From Clostridia bacterium (GTDB lineage Bacteria; Bacillota; Clostridia; Oscillospirales; Acutalibacteraceae): 8,608 bases of DNA. The DNA lies in the NCBI GenBank assembly GCA_017552845.1, contig JAFZOE010000071.1, positions 1 through 8,608 on the forward strand. Reading direction: 5' to 3'. Below the pieces are notes generated by a model. It was not told where the DNA came from. It ran no database searches and saw nothing but the letters and a program-made list of their open reading frames with translations. Position numbers and translations under genes: made by a program. The number at the start of each line of letters is the position of its first letter. The stretch's first letter is position 1. This document shows positions 1 to 7,042 of this stretch, one piece after another.

Positions 1-644
1 ACTGGGTTTATTCCAAGGATCGCAAGGCCGGCGATAAGACTCTCATCAAAGACGGCGCCAGCGCATATATCATCATTATCGATAAACCCGCCTATGTTTC
101 CAACAGCGTAACCTTCCGCCACATCAAGATTGACGTTCAGGCAGAGGATGCCGAGAACATCGCCGATGCAGAGAAGAAGGAAGCCAAGAAGACGGCTGAC
201 AGCGTCTTAAAAGAGTGGAAAGACGGCGACAAGACTGAGGAAACATTCTCCGATCTTGCGAATAAGGACAGCTCCGATTCCGAGACCAACACTATCGGCG
301 GACTTGTTGAGAATTACAGAATCTCCACCGGCGGATACAACGACGAATTCAATGAGTGGATTTTCAGCGCCGACCGCAAGAAGGGCGATACCAAGATCAT
401 CAAGGCTGATGACGACGGCTATGAAATCGTTTATTTCGTAAGCAATAACAAAGACGATATCGATCAGTATGATACCATCAGAACCAAGATGGCCAGCGAC
501 AAGGTTGAAGAGAACGAAAAAGCTCTCCTCGCCGATGACGGCAAGTATGTTGCCGATGTCAATGAGAAGGTCACAATCAGCGTTATGAAGAAATTCTGCA
601 AGACCATCAGATCAAATATCGCATATCAGAACAGGCAGCAGTAA
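1..644 (+). CDS. PpiC/PrsA-type peptidyl-prolyl isomerase, C-terminal part (5' end outside window)
   Basis: Reading frame 3 is open from the window edge to TAA at 642-644, giving 213 residues with no start in view. It looks like the C-terminal part of an extracytoplasmic parvulin foldase (rotamase family of PrsA/SurA), which would assist folding of exported proteins at the outer face of the membrane. The visible motifs are a strand-like VTFRHIKI (nt about 93-116), a charged Lys/Glu-rich helix, then FSDLAN, a Gly-Gly pair (IGGLVENY), and EWIFSADRKKGD followed by a strand ending YEIVYFV, which is the typical end of a PpiC domain. The first residues of the window (WVYSKDRKAGD, then AYIIIID) resemble that same end motif, so a second parvulin-like domain probably lies just upstream. 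The signal or lipoprotein region cannot be seen. The enzyme class is fairly secure; substrates are unknown. Confidence 0.8.
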   Translation, partial: WVYSKDRKAGDKTLIKDGASAYIIIIDKPAYVSNSVTFRHIKIDVQAEDAENIADAEKKEAKKTADSVLKEWKDGDKTEETFSDLANKDSSDSETNTIGGLVENYRISTGGYNDEFNEWIFSADRKKGDTKIIKADDDGYEIVYFVSNNKDDIDQYDTIRTKMASDKVEENEKALLADDGKYVADVNEKVTISVMKKFCKTIRSNIAYQNRQQ

Positions 645-650
645 TTTACG

Positions 651-676
651 GCGGCGGTATCTCCGGATGCCGCCGC
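651..676 (+). terminator. GC-rich hairpin after the isomerase gene; weak terminator or processing stem
   Basis: An 11-base-pair stem (651-661 with 666-676, one G-U pair) closes a TCCG loop on a C-G pair, a UNCG-type tetraloop known to be very stable. It starts 7 bases after the isomerase stop codon, the usual place for a terminator. Only TTTGAAGATTT follows, so the T-tract is poor and termination may be partial. The next ribosome site begins about 22 bases downstream and I see no separate promoter in between. Read-through into the alpha-galactosidase gene is therefore possible. Confidence 0.55.
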
Positions 677-697
677 TTTGAAGATTTATAAATGAAT

Positions 698-703
698 AAG
701 GAG
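698..703 (+). promoter_or_regulatory. Ribosome binding site that sets the GH36 start at 710
   Basis: AAGGAG lies 6 bases before the ATG at 710. An in-frame ATG at 692 sits upstream of this site and has only AT-rich, non-Shine-Dalgarno sequence before it. The 692 start would add six residues (MNKESI). The start at 710 is therefore preferred. Confidence 0.75.
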
Positions 704-709
704 AGTATT

Positions 710-2371
710 ATGTATAATTTCATCCCTCATTTTGAATATAAATTAAACGGTGCGGTCAAAAAGTCATCGGAGCTTAAAACTGATGATTATTCACTCGATA
801 TCAATGTTACCGATTCGGCTGTTAAAGCTGTTCTTCATCCCTCGAAGGAGCTTGAACTTGTTGCTTTTTCTCTTGAAACATCAAGGAAGATGTCCTCCGA
901 TGAAGTTTTCTTTGTAAATGGTTTTCAGTCCTGGTCCACCTCACCCGAGGTTGGCTGCAATGAAGTTGTCAAGGGCATAAACTCAATCGCGAATATCAGC
1001 AAATTCACAAGACACCTTGCTGCAATGAGCGGTGACTATCTCTTCGAGGACTATGACAATAAGCCCGGCCATTTCCACTCCTTTACTTACACTTATTTAC
1101 GCAAGGGGGCGGATATTGAGCTTTTCGGCTCAAAGACCGAGCGCACAGGATATACGATTTTCGAAAACGACACTTCCGCCGATAAATTCTTTATCAAAAA
1201 GGATGTCTGCGGCGTTATCACAGGCGGCGATTATGAGCTTCTTGACGTCTCAATCATAAATAAAACTTATGATGAGGCTTTTGATGAATACTTTGCATCC
1301 CTCAATCTCAGAAAATCTAAAATCGAGCATATGTCGGGATACACAAGCTGGTATAACTATTTCCAGAAAATCGATGAAAAAATCATCCTGCGCGATCTTG
1401 ACGGCCTCGATAAGGTTAAGGATGCTGTTTCAATTTTCCAGATTGACGACGGTTATGAGACCTTTGTCGGCGATTGGCTCCGCGTTGATGAAAAGAAATT
1501 CCCGCGCGGAATGAAATTCATAGCAGATAAGATCCACGAAAAGGGCTATACAGCAGGTATCTGGATTGCTCCTTTCTCCTGCCAGAGAGTATCGGTCGTT
1601 GCCAAGGAGCATCCCGACTGGCTCATCAAGGATGAAAACGGCAAGCCTATGTGGGGTTGCTTCGCATGGGGCGGCGCATATACCCTTGATATGTATAATC
1701 CCGAAGCCGCTGATTATATCCGCAATTTCTTCAATGTTATCCTCAACGACTGGGGCTATGATATGGTTAAGCTTGATTTCCTCTATTCTCAGGCAATCTA
1801 TCCGAGAAACGGCAAATCAAGAGGCCAGATTATGTGTGAGGCGATGGATTTCCTTCGCGAGTGCGTAGGCGAGGAAAAGCTTATCCTCGGCTGCGGTGTT
1901 CCGCTCGGCCCGTCCTTCGGCGTTGTTGATGCTTGCCGTATTTCCTGCGATGTCGATCTCGTTTACGGCGGTAAATTCTATAATAAGCTCAGCGTCAACC
2001 GCGAGGTTCCCTCAGCTCAGAATTCAATGAATAACAGCATTTTCCGCCGCCACCTCAATCAGAGAGTCTTCTGCAACGATCCCGATGTCTTCTTCCTGAG
2101 AAAGATAAATCTCGATTTCACCGATGAGCAGAAGTTCATCCTAGGCAAGGTAAATAACCTTTTCGGCGATGTGCTCTTTGTCTCCGATAACGCCGGCGAC
2201 TACGGCGAGAAAGAAACAGAGTTCGTCAGAAAATTCTTCAAGAAGAATGATTCAAAGATTATTTCCGCGGGTTTCACCGATAAGGATGTAATCTCCGTTA
2301 TTTACACGGAAGGCGATGCCGAAAAGAATTTCACTTTCAATCTCAAACAGGGCGTAATTATCAAGCAGTGA
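710..2371 (+). CDS. GH36/melibiase-type alpha-galactosidase, cytoplasmic
   Basis: A 553-residue glycoside hydrolase of clan GH-D, predicted to cleave terminal alpha-1,6-galactose from oligosaccharides such as melibiose or raffinose. It has no signal peptide, so it should act on imported sugars. Residues 1 to about 200 form the N-terminal beta-rich domain with the family-like NGFQSWS block (about residues 70-76). The (beta/alpha)8 barrel follows, with FQIDDGY (D246, D247), GIWIAPF and HPDWLIKD. The likely nucleophile is D356 in VKLDFLY. The likely acid/base is D414 in CRISCDVDL. A late NDPDVFFLR block matches the end of the barrel. At 553 residues it is shorter than the common form of about 700 residues, mainly through a smaller N-terminal domain, with a short C-terminal sheet. 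The fold and family are well supported. The exact sugar specificity is not, since GH36 also includes alpha-N-acetylgalactosaminidases. The gene lies 7 bases before the next one, so the two are probably cotranscribed. Confidence 0.85.
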   Translation: MYNFIPHFEYKLNGAVKKSSELKTDDYSLDINVTDSAVKAVLHPSKELELVAFSLETSRKMSSDEVFFVNGFQSWSTSPEVGCNEVVKGINSIANISKFTRHLAAMSGDYLFEDYDNKPGHFHSFTYTYLRKGADIELFGSKTERTGYTIFENDTSADKFFIKKDVCGVITGGDYELLDVSIINKTYDEAFDEYFASLNLRKSKIEHMSGYTSWYNYFQKIDEKIILRDLDGLDKVKDAVSIFQIDDGYETFVGDWLRVDEKKFPRGMKFIADKIHEKGYTAGIWIAPFSCQRVSVVAKEHPDWLIKDENGKPMWGCFAWGGAYTLDMYNPEAADYIRNFFNVILNDWGYDMVKLDFLYSQAIYPRNGKSRGQIMCEAMDFLRECVGEEKLILGCGVPLGPSFGVVDACRISCDVDLVYGGKFYNKLSVNREVPSAQNSMNNSIFRRHLNQRVFCNDPDVFFLRKINLDFTDEQKFILGKVNNLFGDVLFVSDNAGDYGEKETEFVRKFFKKNDSKIISAGFTDKDVISVIYTEGDAEKNFTFNLKQGVIIKQ

Positions 2372-2378
2372 GTGAATT

Positions 2379-3455
2379 ATGAAAAAAGTAATTATTATTT
2401 TGGCAATTGCCGCGGGGCTTGCCGTGCCTTATTTCCTTAAGCCCAAAGAGGACAATATCACGGTTGATACTCTTGCCGGCTCGGTTTATAACCAGACGCA
2501 TACCGTCGCCGATTATCTCAATGTTTATAAGAAATATGTTAAAAAGTATTTCGACAGCAGAATCAATTCCTATGATTCCGAAGACGGTTTGCCCGACGTC
2601 TGTATTCCGGGCCTTACCGGCAGCCACAAAACAATTCCTCAGGGGGCCGCGTATTTCAAGCCCAAAGGCTGGTTCCTGATTTCCGCTTATGATCCGGCGG
2701 GCAAAATGCCGAGCGTAATATACGCTCTGAGCGGTAAAACCGGCGAATTCAAGGCGCAGTTCAATCTTAAGAACGGCGGCTAGGCATATACCGGCCTCGT
2801 CGGCGGAATCGGCGTTAGCGATTGCAATCTGTATCTGGCAGGCGAGGGGAGCGAGATAGGTTATATAGACCTCGCGATGCTCTATGTTCCCGACGGCACG
2901 GTCAGGGATGTTGAAATAGCCGGATTCATCGATGTTTCAGAAGCAACCGGCGGCGCAGCGACATCCTATGTAACCGTTACTGACGGCATTCTCTGCACCG
3001 GTAACTTTTATCACACCGAGGAGCCTTATAATGTCAAAGCGGGCAAGGATTATTCGAGTGTGATTCTCGCCTATAAACTCAAAGGCAAAACCTCCGCCGA
3101 GGAATGGAAGAATTTCAGCGAAACCGCTCCGAAGAAATATGTTCTTCCCGAAACGGTAAGCAAAATACAGTGCGCCGCAATCAAGGGCGACAAGATATTT
3201 GCCGTTTCATCCTACGGCAGAAGAAACGACAGCAAATTCTATATCTTCACCGCCAAATCAAATCTTGATGAAAAAGATGCCGAAATCTGGACCGGTATGC
3301 CGATGATTGAAGGCTTCTTCATCAGGAACGGCAGCGTGCATTTCATCACCGAATCCGCCGCCGACAAATATAACACCCGCAGCTACTTCTTCTGGAAAAC
3401 CTCAAAGAACCCCACCGACGTCATGTGGAAATTCGATTATAATAAATCAGAATAA
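2379..3455 (+). pseudogene. Secreted or anchored, probably beta-propeller protein, interrupted by in-frame TAG at 2781-2783
   Basis: One continuous frame of 358 codons before TAA (3453-3455) is broken only by TAG at codon 135. The two open halves are 2379-2783 and, from the first downstream ATG, 2877-3455. The 31 codons between them (2784-2876) read as sensible protein in the same frame (AYTGLVGGIGVSDCNLYLAG). The N-terminus (MKK, about 15 hydrophobic residues, then Pro and charged residues) is an export signal or membrane anchor. The rest is rich in short strands with turn motifs (GWFLISAYDPAG, PSVIYALSGKTGEF, IYVPDG-like repeats), suggesting propeller blades. Similar unnamed exported proteins with a CIPGLT...QG...YF...WFLIS...YD pattern are, as far as I recall, common in Clostridia. 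Function is unknown. Seven bases separate it from the GH36 stop and its own ribosome site is weak (GTGAGTGAATT), so it may be translated by coupling. Whether it is a pseudogene, a sequencing error or a read-through gene cannot be settled here. Confidence 0.65.
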
Positions 3456-3461
3456 AAAACT

Positions 3462-3486
3462 CCCGCAGAGTTCAACGCTCTGCGGG
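3462..3486. terminator. Bidirectional intrinsic terminator between convergent genes
   Basis: A perfect 9-base-pair stem (CCCGCAGAG at 3462-3470 with CTCTGCGGG at 3478-3486) closes a 7-base loop. On the + strand TTTATTTAT follows, serving the propeller-like gene that ends at 3455. On the - strand the stem is followed by AGTTTTTTATT, a better T-tract, serving the GH51 gene that ends at 3502. Both convergent units therefore share it. Confidence 0.88.
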
Positions 3487-3501
3487 TTTATTTATGCTTC
3501 C

Positions 3502-5655
3502 TTACTGCTCGCCGAAGATCAGTTCCTTGATATAGTTATTGTAGAAATCGGTGGCGGTGAACCAGACAACAAATTTGCTGAGGTATTCATAGAATACGGT
3601 TTCAAGGCGGGTGCCTGCTCTGTATCCGGTCTCGCTGAGAGGAGAAATATAGGAGTTTGCGCCGTCATAGCTGAAGCAGAATACATTCAAAGTATCGGGC
3701 CCGATTGATTTTGTGAGCTTGTTGCCGAGAACAGTCGTCTTCTGGTATCTGGGAGAAATGAAATCATTGAGGAAACCGAAATTGTTTGAAATATTATAAA
3801 GACCGCTGCCGACATACCTGACCTCTCCGGTCATATCGATATTGCGGAATCCTTCGAGGTTAATCGTAAGGCTCTGCGATTCCTTGGTGTTGTTTATCGC
3901 ATAGACATAGATCTTTTTGCTCTCGGGGTCAACTGTCGCAGCGGAATAGATGCCTTCGCCCTCGGCGGTAGTTTTCAGAGATTCGGTTCCGATATTCTGC
4001 ATATAGAGCTGCTGAACATAGTAGCTCGGAGTTTTCACAACTTCTTTGGCGTCATACCAGATAAGATTCGGGCACCACTGAGTATAGTTCTTTTTGGCGA
4101 AAAGCGGAGCGTAGCATGCCATTTCGACAACATCGGAATTGCGAATGAGCGCGGTGCAGTGAACAGCCTCATCTATTGCCACATAGACATTGTTCTTCCT
4201 TATCTGCTCGCCGCCCTCTCTGTGAACGGCATATTCGCCGACAAAGACCTTCGCGCTGTCTCTGTCATAGCTGTCGTATTTTTCATAGTTTTCATAAATC
4301 CACTGTGGCCTCACATAATAATGCTCGTCGACCACTGTGTCGCGGTATTTTTCATCAATCTGTTCCCAGGCATATTCCCATTCCTTGCCGTCCGCCCAGG
4401 CTCCCGCGGAAGTGATGACCGTGATTTCGGGATGAGCTTCTTTGATTGCGTTGTAAATAACATCAAAGCGCTCCCAGTAATCCTCCATCCAGTTTTCGTT
4501 TCCGACCGCGAGATACTTGAGATTGAATGGTTCGGGATGCCCGTTTTCGGCTCTGACAGCTCCCCATTCGGTGTCGGTTCCGCCGTTTGCGTATTCAATA
4601 AGATCAAGCACATTCTGTATATGCTGAGCAAATTCGGGGCTGTCGATATCGAGTTTCCAGTCGCCTCTGCCCTGGCACATAAGACCCGCGTGAACAACGG
4701 GAACGGGCGTTGCCCCTATATATTCTGCGAGGCAGAAATACTCATAGTATCCAATTGAGAGGCTCTGATTGTAGCCCCAGATATTCGGAATCTGATGTCT
4801 CTGCTCGAGCTCTCCGAGAGTGGCCTTCCAGTTATATTCCTCGCTCCAGTCATATGCGCCTTCTGCAAGGCATCCGCCGGGAAATCTCATGAATGAAGGA
4901 TGAAGATCCTTGAGCGCCTGAACGAGATCTGCGCGCATTGAGGAATATTTCCATACGGGATCATCGTATCCGAAGCTGTCGTGAGCGATGACGGAGAAGA
5001 AATCAACATCACAGCCGGCGGGAACGCTTATGCAGAATTTTGTGTATGCGTCCTTCTTCGGCCTGAAAGTGAAAGTCTGCTTTGCAAATTCCGAGGAATC
5101 GACGGCAAAAGTGTGCGTGTAAACGTTTGTCTCGTTATCCTCGTATTCAAACCAAGTTGTGAATTCGCCCTTGCCCCTGGCATAAAACGTCAGGTCGAAA
5201 TCAACACCTTTGCGCAGATAAACGCCGTGTCCGTTACCTATATCGGGGTAGAAATTTTCTGTCTCGGGGTAGCCGAGATTCTTGAGAAGGCACTCCTCAT
5301 CCGCGTGGAAATATGAGGGATTGTTTTCATTTAACGGCGCATCTGTGAGAAGGCCGCCTCTGCCAGAAACGACATCCCAGCTCGACATGCGGCAGTCCCA
5401 GTTCAGATCCCATGCGAGATGCTGCTCGAAGGAATTATTCGCAATCTGATTCGGATTGAGGCCGCCGTCGCAGGCGAAGTTGATATCCTCAATAAAAATG
5501 CCGAAAAGATTATCGCTGACCGGTCTGGTCTGCGCCGCGCCGTCAACAGTGATAACCGCTTTGGTTACCGCCGCCGAAGTGTGAACGGGCATGAAAACGG
5601 AGAAAAGCAGCGTGAAAGCGAGAATTAAGCTGATAATTACTTTAATCTTTTTCAT
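3502..5655 (-). CDS. Secreted GH51 alpha-L-arabinofuranosidase
   Basis: A 717-residue exported enzyme predicted to remove terminal alpha-L-arabinofuranosyl residues from arabinan, arabinoxylan or their oligosaccharides with retention of configuration. Residues 1-28 are a clear signal peptide (MKKIK, a long hydrophobic stretch, cleavage near HTSA-A). The mature part opens with the GH51 signature NLFGIFIEDINFACDGGL (residues 49-66) and NNSFE. A carbohydrate-binding-like beta-sandwich follows at about 80-225 (GVYLRKGVDFDLTFYARG). The barrel carries MRFPGGCLAEG (256-266), the acid/base E387 in AVGNENW, DEHYY (443-447) and the nucleophile E474 in FVGEYAVH. A C-terminal beta-domain runs to about 665. 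The last 50 residues are aromatic and hydrophobic and look like an added tail, with no cell-wall anchor motif. The start has a good site (GGGAGAG, 5 bases away) inside the end of the upstream gene, which it overlaps by 14 bases. Family assignment is strong. Confidence 0.93.
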   Translation of the reverse strand: MKKIKVIISLILAFTLLFSVFMPVHTSAAVTKAVITVDGAAQTRPVSDNLFGIFIEDINFACDGGLNPNQIANNSFEQHLAWDLNWDCRMSSWDVVSGRGGLLTDAPLNENNPSYFHADEECLLKNLGYPETENFYPDIGNGHGVYLRKGVDFDLTFYARGKGEFTTWFEYEDNETNVYTHTFAVDSSEFAKQTFTFRPKKDAYTKFCISVPAGCDVDFFSVIAHDSFGYDDPVWKYSSMRADLVQALKDLHPSFMRFPGGCLAEGAYDWSEEYNWKATLGELEQRHQIPNIWGYNQSLSIGYYEYFCLAEYIGATPVPVVHAGLMCQGRGDWKLDIDSPEFAQHIQNVLDLIEYANGGTDTEWGAVRAENGHPEPFNLKYLAVGNENWMEDYWERFDVIYNAIKEAHPEITVITSAGAWADGKEWEYAWEQIDEKYRDTVVDEHYYVRPQWIYENYEKYDSYDRDSAKVFVGEYAVHREGGEQIRKNNVYVAIDEAVHCTALIRNSDVVEMACYAPLFAKKNYTQWCPNLIWYDAKEVVKTPSYYVQQLYMQNIGTESLKTTAEGEGIYSAATVDPESKKIYVYAINNTKESQSLTINLEGFRNIDMTGEVRYVGSGLYNISNNFGFLNDFISPRYQKTTVLGNKLTKSIGPDTLNVFCFSYDGANSYISPLSETGYRAGTRLETVFYEYLSKFVVWFTATDFYNNYIKELIFGEQ

Positions 5656-5905
5656 TTTTACTCTCCCTGTTTTTTATCGGAAGCCACCAGGTGAAGCCGA
5701 AGCAGAGGCAGTGAAGAAATCCGGGTATTATCCCGTATCCGTTCTGCTTAGCGACTTTGTAACCGATGACCGCATATTCGGTAAGATGCATAATAACAAG
5801 CACGGCGAAAGGAATCCATATACCCTTTGCGAGCAGTGCCGCAAAGACCGCATAGAGAATCACGCAGGCCGGCTTGCCGTAACCGATTGCAAATTTATTG
5901 AGCAT
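5642..5905 (-). CDS. Small membrane protein of unknown function, first gene of the GH51 operon
   Basis: An 87-residue protein with about three hydrophobic segments (residues 11-28, 30-50 and 58-76), the pattern of a small integral membrane protein. Notable features are H40-x-x-E43 inside the second segment (MHLTEYAVIGYK), a Gly-Pro turn and FGFTWWLPIKN at the end of the third, then a short charged tail (ESKNEKD) that should face the cytoplasm if the positive-inside rule holds. I do not recognise a named family. The overall plan recalls small eukaryotic-type DUF membrane proteins with a conserved His/Glu and a WWxP end, but that is only a resemblance. The start is supported by GGGGAG six bases upstream and by the promoter at 5935-5963. 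Its end overlaps the GH51 start by 14 bases and contains the GH51 ribosome site, so the two are cotranscribed and probably translationally coupled. Confidence 0.75.
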   Translation of the reverse strand: MLNKFAIGYGKPACVILYAVFAALLAKGIWIPFAVLVIMHLTEYAVIGYKVAKQNGYGIIPGFLHCLCFGFTWWLPIKNRESKNEKD

Positions 5906-5934
5906 AATAATCTCCCCATTTTATTTATAGTATA

Positions 5935-5963
5935 ATTTTATAGAATATCTAGATAAATGTCAA
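5935..5963 (-). promoter_or_regulatory. Leftward promoter for the membrane protein-GH51 operon
   Basis: On the - strand a consensus -35 box TTGACA (5958-5963) is followed by a 17-base spacer and a -10 box TAAAAT (5935-5940). Transcription would start near 5928, leaving a leader of about 23 bases that carries the GGGGAG ribosome site (5912-5917). This is a strong sigma-A-type match. Confidence 0.8.
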
Positions 5964-5989
5964 CAGAAAAATAGCACGCAAGGTTGACA
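5958..5989. repeat. Inverted repeat formed by the two divergent -35 boxes; possible operator
   Basis: TGTCAAC (5958-5964) and GTTGACA (5983-5989) are perfect 7-base inverted arms separated by 18 bases. Each contains the -35 box of one promoter. A protein dimer binding both arms could control both directions at once, and the WYL regulator encoded next door is the natural candidate. The arms could also match only because both -35 boxes are consensus, with one extra shared base. Confidence 0.4.
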
Positions 5990-6012
5990 AATCTGACAGG
6001 TGGCGGTAAAAT
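5984..6012 (+). promoter_or_regulatory. Rightward promoter for the WYL regulator-MFS operon
   Basis: TTGACA (5984-5989), a 17-base spacer and TAAAAT (6007-6012) form a strong sigma-A-type promoter with boxes and spacing identical to those of the divergent promoter. Transcription would start near 6019, with a leader of about 27 bases holding AGGAGG (6033-6038), 7 bases before the ATG. Confidence 0.82.
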
Positions 6013-6045
6013 AAAAGTCCGATAAAACGTATAGGAGGAATTGCA

Positions 6046-7032
6046 ATGCCCAAATCGGCAAATCAGAAACTCAGGATACTTTATCTCATGGACTATCTGC
6101 GCCGCAAGACGGACGAAAGCCACCCGGCATCGATGAATGATATACTTGATTATCTTCAGCTCTGCGATGTTCAGGCCGAGAGAAAGACCATATATGACGA
6201 TATTGAAATGCTCAGGCTCTACGGCGAGGATATAGTTCTCTCCAAAGGCAAAAATGGCGGATATTTCTGCGCCTCCCACACCTTTGATTTAAGAGAAATA
6301 AAGCTGCTCGTCGATTCGGTTCAGAGCTCCAAATTCATACCCGAAAAGCAGAGTCTCAAGCTTATAAGCAAGCTTGAGGGGCTGACGAATATCTATGAGG
6401 CTGGCGAGCTTCAGAGGCAGGTCTATGTTACGAACCGCGTCAAATCCATCCGCGAGAGCGTTTTCATTAATGTCGATTATATTGCCGCCGCAATCAATTC
6501 CGACAAGGCGATTTCATTCAAGTATTTCACCTATAATCTCAAAAAAGAGCCCGAATACAGACACGACGGCAAGCGCTATAACGTAAGCCCCTTTGCGCTT
6601 ATCTGGGATGACGAGAATTATTATATGCTTGCCTTCGATAATGAAGAGCTGAGAATGAAGCACTTCCGCGTTGATAAGATGGATAAAATTACTATTATGC
6701 AGACCGGAAGAGCTGGAAACGAAGAATTTGCCAAAACCGATATGTCCCAGTATAATGTGAAGATATTCAGCATGTATTCGGGAAACGAGGAGACTGTTAA
6801 AATTAAATTCAGGAACAATCTCGTCAGCGTTGTTATCGACAGATTCGGCAAGAATATTTCGATAGTTCCCGAGGATAAAGAGCATTTCAGCATCAGCGTC
6901 AGGGCGCAGATCAGCCCGCAGTTTTATGCCTGGCTTTTCGGTTTCGCGGATGAATGCGAGGTTGTCTCGCCCGAATATGTCAGAAAAGAATACGCGGAAA
7001 AGCTGAAAAAGACCGCGGCAAAATACAGATAA
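6046..7032 (+). CDS. WYL-domain transcriptional regulator with N-terminal helix-turn-helix
   Basis: A 328-residue cytoplasmic DNA-binding protein with the usual HTH-WYL-WCX order and typical length. Residues 5-60 form a winged helix, with recognition-helix region AERKTIYDDIEML (44-56) and the wing around KGKNGGYF (67-74). The WYL domain spans about 140-220, with YNVSPFALIWDDENYYMLAF (178-197; W187, Y192/Y193, L195) and HFRVDKM (206-212) forming the family's ligand-pocket strand pattern. The WCX region (about 250-325) has VKIKF, the FGFADECEVVSPEYVRKE block and a C-terminal helix. WYL proteins sense small ligands, often nucleotides or nucleic acids, and act as repressors or activators. Here the divergent GH51 operon and the cotranscribed permease suggest control of sugar use, by inference. 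The start is fixed by AGGAGG at 6033-6038 and the promoter at 5984-6012. It is followed after 10 bases by the MFS gene. Confidence 0.88.
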   Translation: MPKSANQKLRILYLMDYLRRKTDESHPASMNDILDYLQLCDVQAERKTIYDDIEMLRLYGEDIVLSKGKNGGYFCASHTFDLREIKLLVDSVQSSKFIPEKQSLKLISKLEGLTNIYEAGELQRQVYVTNRVKSIRESVFINVDYIAAAINSDKAISFKYFTYNLKKEPEYRHDGKRYNVSPFALIWDDENYYMLAFDNEELRMKHFRVDKMDKITIMQTGRAGNEEFAKTDMSQYNVKIFSMYSGNEETVKIKFRNNLVSVVIDRFGKNISIVPEDKEHFSISVRAQISPQFYAWLFGFADECEVVSPEYVRKEYAEKLKKTAAKYR

Positions 7033-7042
7033 CGGTGAAATA

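Noticed and set aside
692..694. ATG at 692 as start of the GH36 gene
   Set aside because: The AAGGAG site at 698-703 lies downstream of it and is well placed for the ATG at 710.
2877..3455. Separate gene starting at ATG 2877
   Set aside because: There is no ribosome site before it. The same frame upstream is coding-like back to the TAG and beyond, so it is treated as the second half of one interrupted gene.
4159..4758. Long open frame on the + strand, about 199 codons
   Set aside because: It lies wholly inside the GH51 gene on the opposite strand. GH51 has clear family motifs throughout this span, and this frame has no ribosome site and no recognisable domain.
6355..6378. Perfect 9-base inverted repeat (CTCAAGCTT / AAGCTTGAG, 6-base loop)
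   Set aside because: It lies inside the WYL coding region and encodes a Leu-Lys-rich helix (SLKLISKLEG). The symmetry is explained by repeated codons, and no T-run or promoter is nearby.
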